Below are positions 18,700 to 27,395 of a stretch of 64,000 nt of DNA, piece by piece; the first letter of the stretch is position 1, and every line of letters starts with the position of its first letter. The translations under genes and the position numbers were made by a program. The notes below the pieces were generated by a model. The model had not been told where the DNA came from. It did no database searches and saw only the letters and a program-made list of their open reading frames with translations. The DNA comes from Coriobacteriia bacterium (GTDB taxonomy: Bacteria; Actinomycetota; Coriobacteriia; Coriobacteriales; QAMH01). The DNA lies in contig QAMH01000006.1 of NCBI GenBank assembly GCA_003149935.1, positions 546,121 to 610,120 of the forward strand. The letters run 5' to 3'.

Positions 18700-18705
18700 G
18701 GGAAA

Positions 18706-18711
18706 AGTATA
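18706..18711 (-). promoter_or_regulatory. Extended -10 promoter of mntA-hepT (leaderless)
   Basis: On the minus strand the sequence TGATATACT gives an extended -10 (TG-n-TATACT). The predicted transcription start about 7 bases downstream falls on or next to the A of the mntA ATG (18699). No Shine-Dalgarno sequence intervenes. No clear -35 was found, which is tolerated with an extended -10. Confidence 0.6.
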
Positions 18712-18766
18712 TCATGCTCGTCTATTCACCCTCGTCTTGCCGGGGTTTTGTCTCACCGGCAAACCG

Positions 18767-18904
18767 TTACTTCTCGAGTTTGGGATAGCTGATGCCCAAG
18801 ACATCTGCGAGGTTCTTGAGTGCCCGCTCTTCGGGTATGCCTGCCTCTGCCTGCTGATTCAGGTACCTTTGCATTTCCTCTTTGGTCATTTCCTGATCAT
18901 CCAT
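18767..18904 (-). CDS. Small acidic/charged protein, 45 residues
   Basis: An open frame of 45 codons starts ATG at 18904, with AAAGGA 7-8 bases upstream, and ends TAA at 18767. The product begins MDDQEMTKEEMQRYLNQQ and ends ADVLGISYPKLEK. It is hydrophilic and probably helical, without cysteines or signal peptide. The hairpin TTGCCGG/CCGGCAA (18737-18743 and 18756-18762) follows the stop but lacks a T run. I do not recognise a family. The final third, with ERALKNLADVLGIS, faintly resembles a helix-turn-helix fragment, which is speculative. It lies between dprA and the MntA-HepT pair. Confidence 0.6.
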   Translation of the reverse strand: MDDQEMTKEEMQRYLNQQAEAGIPEERALKNLADVLGISYPKLEK

Positions 18905-19012
18905 AATGCATTCCTTTCGGCAAGCTGCTTGGACTCACCGATTCACCTTACCATTGCCCGTATCTTCTTGTCTCATGATGCAAGGAATTACATATGACGA
19001 TTCCCTCCTTCC

Positions 19013-19933
19013 CTAGTGCCGTGGCACGAGCTGGTAGCGACCGTCCATGCCACGTTGGATGAGGTTGTCGAGCTCGTAGGCGGCCAGCCGCCTCGAGAGC
19101 TCGCCGGGAGAGAAGTCGAAGTAGGCCGCGAGCTGCTGGGCGGAAAGCGCCTCGGCGGCAAGTGCGCGCAGGACGGGATCGTCGCCGATGAGGTCATCGC
19201 ATGCGTCCCCCTCCCCCTTCGCGACCCTATCGGAAAGCAGCTCGTACATGGAATGGGCCCAGGCAAGCTCGATCGCGGAATCGAGGGTCTCGGTATCGAC
19301 GATGCAATAGGCGCCCTGGGCGATGAGATGGTTGGTACCGCGCGAGTTGGGCGAGGTGATGGAGCCGGGCACGGCCGCGACGTCGCGGTTGGCGCGCAAA
19401 GCCGCATCCGCCGTCGAAAAGGTCCCGCTCGGAAGGCCAGCCTCCACGATGAGCACGAGCGCGGCAAGCCCCGCGATGATGCGGTTGCGTCGCACGAAAG
19501 TCGGACGCAGGGGCTGGGTACCCCAGGGATTTTCGGATATGACAGCACCTTGGGCATCTATGACACGTTGGAACAATTCGCGGCCGCGTTTGGGATAGGT
19601 CACGTCAGCACCCGAGCCAAAGACGACAACCGTCGGGCAACCGGCATCGAGCGCCATGCGATGCGCACACTGGTCGCAGCCCATGGCGCCACCGGAGATG
19701 ATGGGAATGCCGCGCGAGGCGATATGCGAAGCGAAGGCCTCGGCGCAGGCCAGGCCATAGGGCGTCGCCTTGCGAGAGCCGATGATGGCGATGCCCGGAC
19801 GCAAGGCGGCTGGGTTGCCGATACCGCGAAGCACACGAGGCGGATCGGGCGTATCGCGTAGTATGGCCGGATACTCGTCCGAGGCGATATCTATCTCGAA
19901 TCGCGGGCCGTCCAATTGGCATGCATCATCCAT
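19013..19933 (-). CDS. dprA: DNA-processing protein DprA
   Basis: Rossmann-fold ssDNA-binding protein that loads RecA on incoming DNA during transformation. The 306-residue product has the DprA landmarks AIIGSRKATPYGLACAEAF, IISGGAMGCDQCAHRMAL and RRNRIIAGLAALVLIVEAG. A C-terminal winged-helix-like domain lies at about residues 245-300 (LSAQQLAAYFDFSPGEL). The usual ARGID of the second motif is replaced by GAMGCDQ. The gene starts 2 bases after the comM stop. Together with comM it suggests a latent competence or recombination function; no com uptake genes are in the window. Confidence 0.93.
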   Translation of the reverse strand: MDDACQLDGPRFEIDIASDEYPAILRDTPDPPRVLRGIGNPAALRPGIAIIGSRKATPYGLACAEAFASHIASRGIPIISGGAMGCDQCAHRMALDAGCPTVVVFGSGADVTYPKRGRELFQRVIDAQGAVISENPWGTQPLRPTFVRRNRIIAGLAALVLIVEAGLPSGTFSTADAALRANRDVAAVPGSITSPNSRGTNHLIAQGAYCIVDTETLDSAIELAWAHSMYELLSDRVAKGEGDACDDLIGDDPVLRALAAEALSAQQLAAYFDFSPGELSRRLAAYELDNLIQRGMDGRYQLVPRH

Positions 19934-19935
19934 GG

Positions 19936-21441
19936 CTACTCCAGATTATTGTCGACACGATACATACATGACTCGAGCAGATGCTCCTCGCGAACGGACT
20001 CGCTCTCGTCGAGGTCGGCAATCGTACGCGCCACGCGCAGGATACGCACGATGCCGCGCCCCGAGAGAAAGTGCTTGCGCGCCATGTCCTCGATGAGCTT
20101 GTGACCGGCAGTGCTGAGTCCGCATGACTCGATCACCTCATGTGGCGTGACGTTTCCAAGCGACTCCGCACGCTCCCCGCGCCAGCTCGCACGCTCGCGT
20201 GCCGCACGTACCTCGCCGGCGATCTGCGCCGAGCACGTGCCCTTGCCGCTCTCCAACACGCGTGTGGGATCGACACGGGTGACCTCGCATATGAGGTCGA
20301 TACGATCCTTGAGCGGACCGCCCAGTTTTGCCTGATAGTGACTCACCTGGTTTTCGCTGCAACGGCAGGCGTGCGCGGCATCACCTAGAAAACCGCAGGG
20401 ACAGGGATTGGAGGCGGCGATGAGCTGAAAGCGCGCGGGAAAGACCGCACGCGAACCGACCCTACTCACGACAACCCTGCCATCCTCGATGGGCTGACGC
20501 AGGGCCTGCAAGGCACTGTTCGAAAACTCGGCGAACTCATCGAGGAACAGCACGCCGTTATGGGCGAGCGACACTTCGCCTGGCCGCACGTTACCTGAGC
20601 CGCCACCGACGAGCGAGGCGACCGTCGCCGAATGATGCGGTGCGCGAAAGGGACGTACGCCCGACGTAATGGTATGCAGATCGAGGCCGGCGACCGAGTG
20701 AATGAGCGCCGTCTCGATGCGCTCCTCCTCGTCAAGCGGCGGAAGTATGCTTGGCAAGCGTTTTGCCAGCATGCTCTTGCCCGCACCGGGAGGCCCAATG
20801 AGCAGAGCGCCGTGCCCGCCTGCCGCCGCAATCGTGAGAGCACGCACAGCGAATTGCTGGCCGACGACATCACGATAATCGAGTTGCTCGACGCCTACCC
20901 CAGCCTCAAGCGTGTCGGGAGGAGAGAACGACGCAGATCGCAGCTGGGCAAGATGATCGATGCATACGTGGTCGAGCCCGCCGAGCTTTGGCATGCACGT
21001 CGCATCGGATGCGGATAGCAGGCGCAACTGGTCTCGTTGAGCACCGATGGCGTATGCGAGCAGACCGTCAACGGGGCGCACGGCACCATCAAGGGCAAGC
21101 TCTCCTACGGCCAGGGTCTCCTCGACACAAGCCGGATCAATCTGTCGCGTTGCAAGAAGATATGCGATCGCGATGGGCAAATCGAATCCGGAACCGCTCT
21201 TGCGCACGGTGGCAGGAGCCAGGTTGATGACCACGTGACTGGCCGGCATATCGAAACCGGCTGCCCTTACGGCACTCCGCACGCGCAGACGTGCCTCCTG
21301 CACGGACGCATCGGCCATGCCGACGATGTGCCAGCCAGGCAATCCCGGCCCGATCTCGATCTCGACCGTAACGGGAACGGCTTGGACGCCATAGAGGGCG
21401 CAGGTGGGAACGCAGGCGCGCACAGTCCTAGAAGCACTCAT
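19936..21441 (-). CDS. comM: ComM/YifB family AAA+ ATPase (Mg-chelatase-like)
   Basis: Hexameric helicase that promotes branch migration during recombination of transforming DNA (known for ComM). The 501-residue protein has an N-terminal Lon-like domain (ALYGVQAVPVTVEIEIGPGL, then GMADASVQEARLRVRSA). It has the Walker A ALLIGPPGAGKSMLAKRLP, the Walker B GVLFLDEFAEF, a CPCG...CRC cysteine cluster and a C-terminal Mg-chelatase helical domain. The ATG at 21441 overlaps yraN by 14 bases. A longer frame upstream is antisense-like translation inside yraN and is not used. Confidence 0.94.
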   Translation of the reverse strand: MSASRTVRACVPTCALYGVQAVPVTVEIEIGPGLPGWHIVGMADASVQEARLRVRSAVRAAGFDMPASHVVINLAPATVRKSGSGFDLPIAIAYLLATRQIDPACVEETLAVGELALDGAVRPVDGLLAYAIGAQRDQLRLLSASDATCMPKLGGLDHVCIDHLAQLRSASFSPPDTLEAGVGVEQLDYRDVVGQQFAVRALTIAAAGGHGALLIGPPGAGKSMLAKRLPSILPPLDEEERIETALIHSVAGLDLHTITSGVRPFRAPHHSATVASLVGGGSGNVRPGEVSLAHNGVLFLDEFAEFSNSALQALRQPIEDGRVVVSRVGSRAVFPARFQLIAASNPCPCGFLGDAAHACRCSENQVSHYQAKLGGPLKDRIDLICEVTRVDPTRVLESGKGTCSAQIAGEVRAARERASWRGERAESLGNVTPHEVIESCGLSTAGHKLIEDMARKHFLSGRGIVRILRVARTIADLDESESVREEHLLESCMYRVDNNLE

Positions 21442-22105
21442 TGAAGCAACCCTTGTGATGGCGCAGGAGCGCGCGATGAGGCGCCGTGACGCAAATCGCA
21501 ATGGCATCGAAACGGACGCTGCTGTTGTCATCCCAGTCATCGGTCACCATCATGTAGCACAGCGCGATGCGTTCGTAGCGACTCTGCTTGTTACGCGTAA
21601 TCGCCTCTTCGGGAAGCCCGGCCTCGAGACTCTGACGCGTCTTGACCTCGACGAAGCACAGAGTGCCCTCCGGATCGCGAGCGATGATGTCCGCCTCGCC
21701 GAAGCGACAGAACCAATTGCGCTTGATGATCTCATACCCACGCGATTTCAAATAGCGGACGGCGGCCTCCTCCCCCTTCTTGCCGAGCTCCTGACGTGAC
21801 TCGATATGGCCTTCCTGCTCGTAGGGATCCCCGCAGAACTCCTCGGGCGAGATATCGAAACTGCGATCAGGAGGTACGCTCGGTGCGCGAACGACCACTT
21901 CGGCATCTTCGTCTGCTGTCTCAGCCTCGCCTTCATCGTCCTCAATCTTGCCTTCGGCGAACTCGAGCAAATCCCCGTCGATATCGCATGCAGATCCATC
22001 GCCGCATTCGTCACCACGGGCTTTCTTGTCATTAATCATGTCATGCTCGTCATCTGGTACTTCCCCGTCATTTCCGGGATATGCAATCTGCGCTTTTGCG
22101 GCCAT
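21428..22105 (-). CDS. yraN: YraN family (UPF0102) nuclease-like protein with acidic N-terminal extension
   Basis: The C-terminal 115 residues are a standard UPF0102 domain (LGKKGEEAAVRYLKSRGYEI, then NWFCRFGEADIIARD and LCFVEVKTR), a restriction-endonuclease-like fold with Asp and ExK catalytic positions kept. The N-terminal 105 or so residues are an unusual Asp/Glu-rich, probably disordered extension not found in the typical protein of about 120 residues. The start at 22105 (MAAKAQ) has AAAGGA at 6 bases; the ATG two codons earlier would be too close. It is the first gene of yraN-comM-dprA. The function of the family is unsettled; the context suggests DNA processing. Confidence 0.9.
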   Translation of the reverse strand: MAAKAQIAYPGNDGEVPDDEHDMINDKKARGDECGDGSACDIDGDLLEFAEGKIEDDEGEAETADEDAEVVVRAPSVPPDRSFDISPEEFCGDPYEQEGHIESRQELGKKGEEAAVRYLKSRGYEIIKRNWFCRFGEADIIARDPEGTLCFVEVKTRQSLEAGLPEEAITRNKQSRYERIALCYMMVTDDWDDNSSVRFDAIAICVTAPHRALLRHHKGCFNECF

Positions 22106-22319
22106 GTTCATCCTTTCTCGCCAAACTACCGTGGGGGAAATTCTTTCAGGCAAATCCAACAAAAACGCCGAATGTTTCTGGTCAAATCACCGAGCAAACA
22201 CCCATCGGTTCAAGACCCCTCTCTAACGAAAATCGGAACGAATCCGGATACGATTTGCGCTATGCACAACACGCGTACCGTGGGATACTGAGCATGTGAA
22301 ACGACAGAGCGGAGGGTTC

Positions 22320-23654
22320 ATGAAAGAGGAGCGCGCACAGTACATTGCCGATATCCTGGCGTTGGATGGAGACGTCAACGGGCGAGAAATGGCACGTGCC
22401 TTCATCGCCGACTCAGATGTCTGGGTTCACGGCGCGCCTGCGCCATTTCCCTACGTGCCATACCTCTTCAACAAGGAGGACCGCGCTTACATCGCCGATC
22501 AAGTCACGACCATGCACCGCATCCTCTGCAAGGTGATCAGACGCTACCTTGACGACGAGTCATATCGCGAGCTCTTTCACTTTCCCGAGGAGTTACATCG
22601 CCTCATCATGCTGCCTTGCGACTATGACGACCTTCTGCCCATGGCGCGCTTCGACCTCTTCCTGAACGAGGAGGATCTCAGCTACAAGTTTTGCGAATTC
22701 AATACGGACGGCAGCGGTGCCATGTCGCGCGACTACATGATCGGCAAGGCCCTCATGCAAGGCGCAGCCTATAAGCGTTTCGCGCAAAATCACGAGCTCA
22801 GGCAGTTCGAGCTCTTCGACAGCTGGGTCGAGTCGTTCATGCGCATATACGAGTCGCGCCCCAGTGCACGCCCCCATCCCACCATCGCCGTCACCGATTT
22901 TCGCGAAAGCGGGGTCTTCAGCGACTTCAATCGTTTCATCGACGCATTCCAGAAGGCGGGCTACGACGCGCGCTTCACCGACATACGCGACTTCGAGTTT
23001 GACGGCGAGCATCTCATCGACTCGACCGACGGATGCATCGTCGACGCCATATACCGGCGAGCGGTCACGAGCGAAATCCTGCAGCATCCCGGCGAATGCG
23101 ACGGTCTCATCGATGCGGTGGCTGCAGGTAAAGCCTGTCTCATCGGACATTTCCGCACGACGGTCGTGCATTCCAAGGAAGTCAACATCGCCCTGTTCGA
23201 CGAGCGCACACGCGCGTTCTTAACCGAGGAAGAGGCCGCCTTCGTGGACGCACACGTGCCACGCACCTATCGCCTCGAAAGTGGCGTGAACGGCTTCACG
23301 CTCGATGAGGTCAAGAGCGACAAGGACGCCTGGATCATCAAGCCGGCCGATGACTACGGCGCACACGGCGTCTATCCCGGCGTGGACTTTGACCAGGAAC
23401 AATGGGAGCACATCGTGGATGACAACCTCGATGCCGGCTACATCGTGCAGGAGTTCTACCAGCCACCCCGCGTCGATATCATCAACACGGTCATCGATGA
23501 CGATGACCCCTGCCTCGTCGAGTCATGGCAGTCGATGCCCGGCGTGTATCTCTACGAGGGCAAGCCCGTGGGTTTCTACTGCCGTCTGGGCAACGAGGGC
23601 GTCATCGCCATCGACCACGGTGGTCTATGCGCGAACAGCTTCGCCGTCGACTAA
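22320..23654 (+). CDS. Circularly permuted ATP-grasp / glutathionylspermidine synthase-like protein
   Basis: Predicted amide ligase of 444 residues, starting MKEERAQYIADILALDGD after GGAGGG. The segment YKFCEFNTDGSGAMSRD near residue 130 and the ATP-grasp-like C-terminal part (DAWIIKPADDYGAHGVYPGV, then YIVQEFYQPPRVDII, GFYCRLGNEGVIAIDHGG) match the glutathionylspermidine synthase C-terminal/permuted ATP-grasp group. The substrate is unknown; no glutathione or polyamine genes are nearby. It is a single gene, divergent from yraN across 214 bases and convergent with gltX. The two stop codons overlap (23651-23654). Confidence 0.75.
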   Translation: MKEERAQYIADILALDGDVNGREMARAFIADSDVWVHGAPAPFPYVPYLFNKEDRAYIADQVTTMHRILCKVIRRYLDDESYRELFHFPEELHRLIMLPCDYDDLLPMARFDLFLNEEDLSYKFCEFNTDGSGAMSRDYMIGKALMQGAAYKRFAQNHELRQFELFDSWVESFMRIYESRPSARPHPTIAVTDFRESGVFSDFNRFIDAFQKAGYDARFTDIRDFEFDGEHLIDSTDGCIVDAIYRRAVTSEILQHPGECDGLIDAVAAGKACLIGHFRTTVVHSKEVNIALFDERTRAFLTEEEAAFVDAHVPRTYRLESGVNGFTLDEVKSDKDAWIIKPADDYGAHGVYPGVDFDQEQWEHIVDDNLDAGYIVQEFYQPPRVDIINTVIDDDDPCLVESWQSMPGVYLYEGKPVGFYCRLGNEGVIAIDHGGLCANSFAVD

Positions 23655-23664
23655 TCGACGGCGA
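23641..23664. repeat. Inverted repeat spanning two convergent stop codons
   Basis: Ten-base arms (TCGCCGTCGA at 23641-23650 and its exact complement at 23655-23664) flank CTAA. The plus-strand gene stops at TAA (23652-23654) and gltX at TAG (23651-23653, minus strand). As a result both proteins end in the same residues, AVD, encoded by the same palindrome. There is no T run on either side. Confidence 0.7.
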
Positions 23665-25117
23665 GCTCGGCAGCGGTCTTGAGGCGCTGCTCGACGACAT
23701 CGCGATCCAGAAGTTCGATGGACTCGAAGAGCGGTGGGCTCACCATGTTGCCGCACACGGCAACGCGAATCGGCTGAAAGACGAACTTCGGCTTGGCGTC
23801 GAGCTTCTCGAGCAAGCCGCGCAGCGCAGCCTCGATGCCCTCGACCGTCCACTCGCAGTCGTGCAGTACGGCAGCAGCCTCGATAAGGGCGGTCTTGGCG
23901 CCCTTATCCTCCTTGCGCAGCACCTTCTCGACGCTCTTCTCGTCAAGTTCGATATGCTCGTCGAGAAGGTAGGCGATCATGGGAACGGCCTCGGTCATGA
24001 GCTTGACGCGCTCGCTCACGAGCGGATAGATGCGCTCGATGCGGGGACGCAGCGCCTCGACACCGGCCTCGTCCGCGGCATACCCCGCCTCGATGAGATA
24101 CGGGGCGATGGCGTCGACGAAGACCGCAGGACCCATCTGCTGGATGTACTGGCTGTTAATCCACTCGAGCTTATCGTAGTCGAGCGAGCTCGGGTTCTTG
24201 CTGATGCGCTCGAGCGTGAAGAGCTTGGCCATCTGCTCGCGCGTGAACAGCGTGGTCTCGCCGTCAGGCGCCCAGCCGAGCAGCGCGAGATAGTTGAAGA
24301 GCGCATCGGGCAGGTAACCCATATCGCGATATTCCTCGACGCTTGCAGCGCCGTGACGCTTGGAGAGCTTCTTGCCATCCGGACCGCAGATCATCGGCAG
24401 GTGGGCAAAGGTCGGCGTGGGATAGCCGAGGGCCTCGTAGACGAGGACCTGACGTGGGGTGTTGGACAGATGGTCATCGCCACGGATGATGTGCGTCATC
24501 TTCATGTTCACGTCATCACAGACGACCGCGAAGTTGTAGGTGGGCGTGCCATCGCTGCGCACGAGGATCATGTCATCCATGAGGGCGGCATCGAACTCCG
24601 CGTCGCCGTGGATGACGTCGTGCACGACGATGGTGCCGCGGTCCTCGGGGACCTTGAGACGCCACACATGGGGCTCGCCCGCATCGATGCGCTTCTGGGC
24701 CTCCTCGCGGCTTAGGCTGCGACAGGGATCGGGCTCGTTGGCAGCACCGGCCTGTACAGCCTCGCGACGCGCCGCGAGCTCCTCGGACGTGCAGAAGCAA
24801 GGATAGACGTTGCCGCTCTCCTTGAGCTGCTCGAGGGCCTCCCTGTAGGTGTCGAAGCGCTCGGTCTGCATATAGGGACCATAATCACCACCGATGTGCG
24901 GACCCTCGTCCCAATCAAGGCCGAGCCACTTCATCGCGCGAATGATGAGGTCGATGTTCTCCTTCGTGGAGCGCTCGGGATCGGTGTCCTCGATGCGCAG
25001 GACGAAGGTACCCCCCATCGCGCGTGCAAACGCCCAGTTATAGATGGCAGTGCGTGCACCGCCAATATGCAGCTTGCCCGTCGGCGACGGGGCAAAGCGA
25101 ACTCGAACCTCACTCAT
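23651..25117 (-). CDS. gltX: Glutamate--tRNA ligase
   Basis: Class I synthetase of 488 residues. The HIGH motif is in RFAPSPTGKLHIGGARTA near residue 10 and the KMSKS variant is DGKKLSKRHGA near 250. The C-terminal anticodon-binding part includes PIRVAVCGNMVSPPLFESIE. The start ATG at 25117 has GAGGAA upstream; an 8-codon extension has none. It may be the discriminating or the non-discriminating form. It lies downstream of the tsf terminator as a separate unit and ends in the palindrome shared with the opposing gene. Confidence 0.96.
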   Translation of the reverse strand: MSEVRVRFAPSPTGKLHIGGARTAIYNWAFARAMGGTFVLRIEDTDPERSTKENIDLIIRAMKWLGLDWDEGPHIGGDYGPYMQTERFDTYREALEQLKESGNVYPCFCTSEELAARREAVQAGAANEPDPCRSLSREEAQKRIDAGEPHVWRLKVPEDRGTIVVHDVIHGDAEFDAALMDDMILVRSDGTPTYNFAVVCDDVNMKMTHIIRGDDHLSNTPRQVLVYEALGYPTPTFAHLPMICGPDGKKLSKRHGAASVEEYRDMGYLPDALFNYLALLGWAPDGETTLFTREQMAKLFTLERISKNPSSLDYDKLEWINSQYIQQMGPAVFVDAIAPYLIEAGYAADEAGVEALRPRIERIYPLVSERVKLMTEAVPMIAYLLDEHIELDEKSVEKVLRKEDKGAKTALIEAAAVLHDCEWTVEGIEAALRGLLEKLDAKPKFVFQPIRVAVCGNMVSPPLFESIELLDRDVVEQRLKTAAELAVD

Positions 25118-25144
25118 ATCGTTTCCATTCCTCGTACTCATTCT

Positions 25145-25179
25145 AAAAAGAGGGGATAACGCCGTGCGCTATCCCCTCT
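25145..25179 (-). terminator. Rho-independent terminator of rpsB-tsf
   Basis: A 10-bp perfect stem (AGAGGGGATA at 25149-25158 with its complement at 25170-25179) is followed on the minus strand by TTTTT. It lies 25 bases after the tsf stop and just upstream of gltX. Confidence 0.9.
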
Positions 25180-25204
25180 CGACTGACGTGCAGTTGAAGG
25201 AGCG

Positions 25205-26079
<875 letters not shown>

Positions 26080-26080
<1 letters not shown>

Positions 26081-26916
26081 TATTCTGCAACCTCCTCGGT
26101 CTTCTCTTCGATCTCTTTAATGGTTGACTCGGAAACCTCGACTCGCTCGGAAATCTCCGGTTCCTCGGGAATCTCGGGAACGGCCTTGTCCTCGGCCGGT
26201 GCGTCCGCGGTCATCTCCTGCTCGGTAACAACCGTGCCAGAACCAGCGATGAGCGCATCGGCGGCGAGCTGGCACAGCAGGTTGACCGAACGGATGGCAT
26301 CATCGTTTGCGGGAATGCCGTAATCGATATCATCCGGATCGGCGTTGGTATCGATCAGACCCACGATGGGGATGTGCAGGCGATGCGCCTCGCGCACGGC
26401 GTTATCCTCGTGCTTGGTGTCGACGATGAACAGCGCGTCGGGAAGGTCGTGCATGTTACGGATGCCGCCCAGCGCGAGCTCGAGCTTGGTGTGCTCCTTG
26501 TTGAGACCGGCCTGCTCCTTCTTGGTGTACGCGTCGAAGCGGCCATCGGCCTTCATGGCCTCGATCTCTTCCATGCGCTGCACGCGCGTGCGGATCGTGG
26601 CGAAGTTGGTGAGCATGCCGCCCATCCAACGGTAGTTGACGTAGGGCATGCCGCAGCGCTCGGCAGCGGTCTTGATGGGCTCCTGGGCCTGCTTCTTGGT
26701 GCCGACGAAGAGAACCTTCTTGCCAGCGGCGCCCAAGTTGTAAAGGAAGCTATACGCATCGTCGATGGCGTAGAGGGACTTCTTGAGATCGATGATGTAG
26801 ATGCCGTTGCGCTCGCCGAAGATATACGGCTTCATCTTCGGGTTCCAGCGGCGGGTCTGATGGCCGAAGTGAACGCCGGCCTCCAGAAGGGACTTGATGG
26901 ACACAGTTGTAGCCAT
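26080..26916 (-). CDS. rpsB: 30S ribosomal protein S2 with acidic tail
   Basis: Small-subunit protein needed to recruit S1. Residues 1-230 are canonical S2 (SIKSLLEAGVHFGHQTRRWN, then LFVGTKKQAQEPIKTAAERC and GLIDTNADPDDIDYGIPAND). A tail of about 45 residues is Glu-rich (EIPEEPEISERVEVSES...). The ATG at 26916 has GGAGG 9 bases upstream; the longer in-frame extension is the untranslated leader. It is the first gene of rpsB-tsf, with a strong promoter at 27060-27088. Confidence 0.96.
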
Positions 26917-27059
26917 TGTGGGTAAACCTCCAGTTTTCGTTAGTCCTCTGCTCGGATCATCGCCGTGCTGCCCGCAACCCCCTTCGAGGCCACTAGCGGG
27001 GCGGCTCCCCTCGCATGTGAAATAAAAGCTACTGCCATGCGTTTTCGCACAGCTTGCCA

Positions 27060-27088
27060 ATTCTATCTCTGCCATAAGACGCATGCAA
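27060..27088 (-). promoter_or_regulatory. Sigma-70-type promoter of rpsB-tsf
   Basis: On the minus strand TTGCAT (27083-27088) and TAGAAT (27060-27065) are separated by exactly 17 bases. The resulting leader of about 135 bases is GC-rich with several short stems (for example around 26970-27000) and may hold an S2 autoregulatory site, which is inferred only from its length and position. Confidence 0.65.
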
Positions 27089-27109
27089 GGATTAATTACG
27101 TGCCCCCGC

Positions 27110-27273
27110 TGTCATTTCGACCGGAGCCGCCGTCAGGCGGCGTAGTGGAGAAATCTCCTCTGACACGATCCGATGAAACGTGAGGGGCGAGATTTCTCGA
27201 CTCCGCTCACTACGTTCGCTTCGCTCGAAATGACAAGGGAGGGCCCGCTGCGTTCGCTTCGCTCGAAATGACA
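27110..27273. repeat. Palindromic GTCATTTCGA-type intergenic repeat with partial duplication
   Basis: Outer arms TGTCATTTCGA (27110-27120) and TCGAAATGACA (27225-27235) enclose a second pair built on GAGAAATCTC/GAGATTTCTC. The last 23 bases of the element (27213-27235) are repeated directly at 27251-27273, giving a 38-bp step. It lies between the divergent rpsB promoter and the thiamine riboswitch. A related sequence is found at 48415-48540. Confidence 0.8.
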
Positions 27274-27303
27274 GAAGCGACATGCTACCATTACCTAACA
27301 CCT

Positions 27304-27390
27304 ATCGGGAGCTGCGCGACAAGGTGCGGCTGAGAGGCGAAGTTATTCGCGACCGACAAGACGGTTCCGGTAATGCGGGGCTGGAAGGGA
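27304..27390 (+). ncRNA. TPP riboswitch (THI element)
   Basis: The conserved pyrimidine-sensor core GCGGCTGAGAGG (27326-27337) and the downstream helix core TTCCGGTAATGCGGGG (about 27365-27380) occur in the right order and spacing, followed by GGAAGGGA at the ribosome site of thiD. The aptamer therefore ends on the Shine-Dalgarno sequence, so translation control by thiamine pyrophosphate is likely. The following genes are thiD, thiE and thiN, which supports the call. The optional P3a arm is not obvious. Confidence 0.8.
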
Positions 27391-27395
27391 TTGCC

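Noticed and set aside
23641..23664. Stop-codon palindrome considered as a bidirectional Rho-independent terminator
   Set aside because: No T run follows on either strand, so it was listed as an inverted repeat only.
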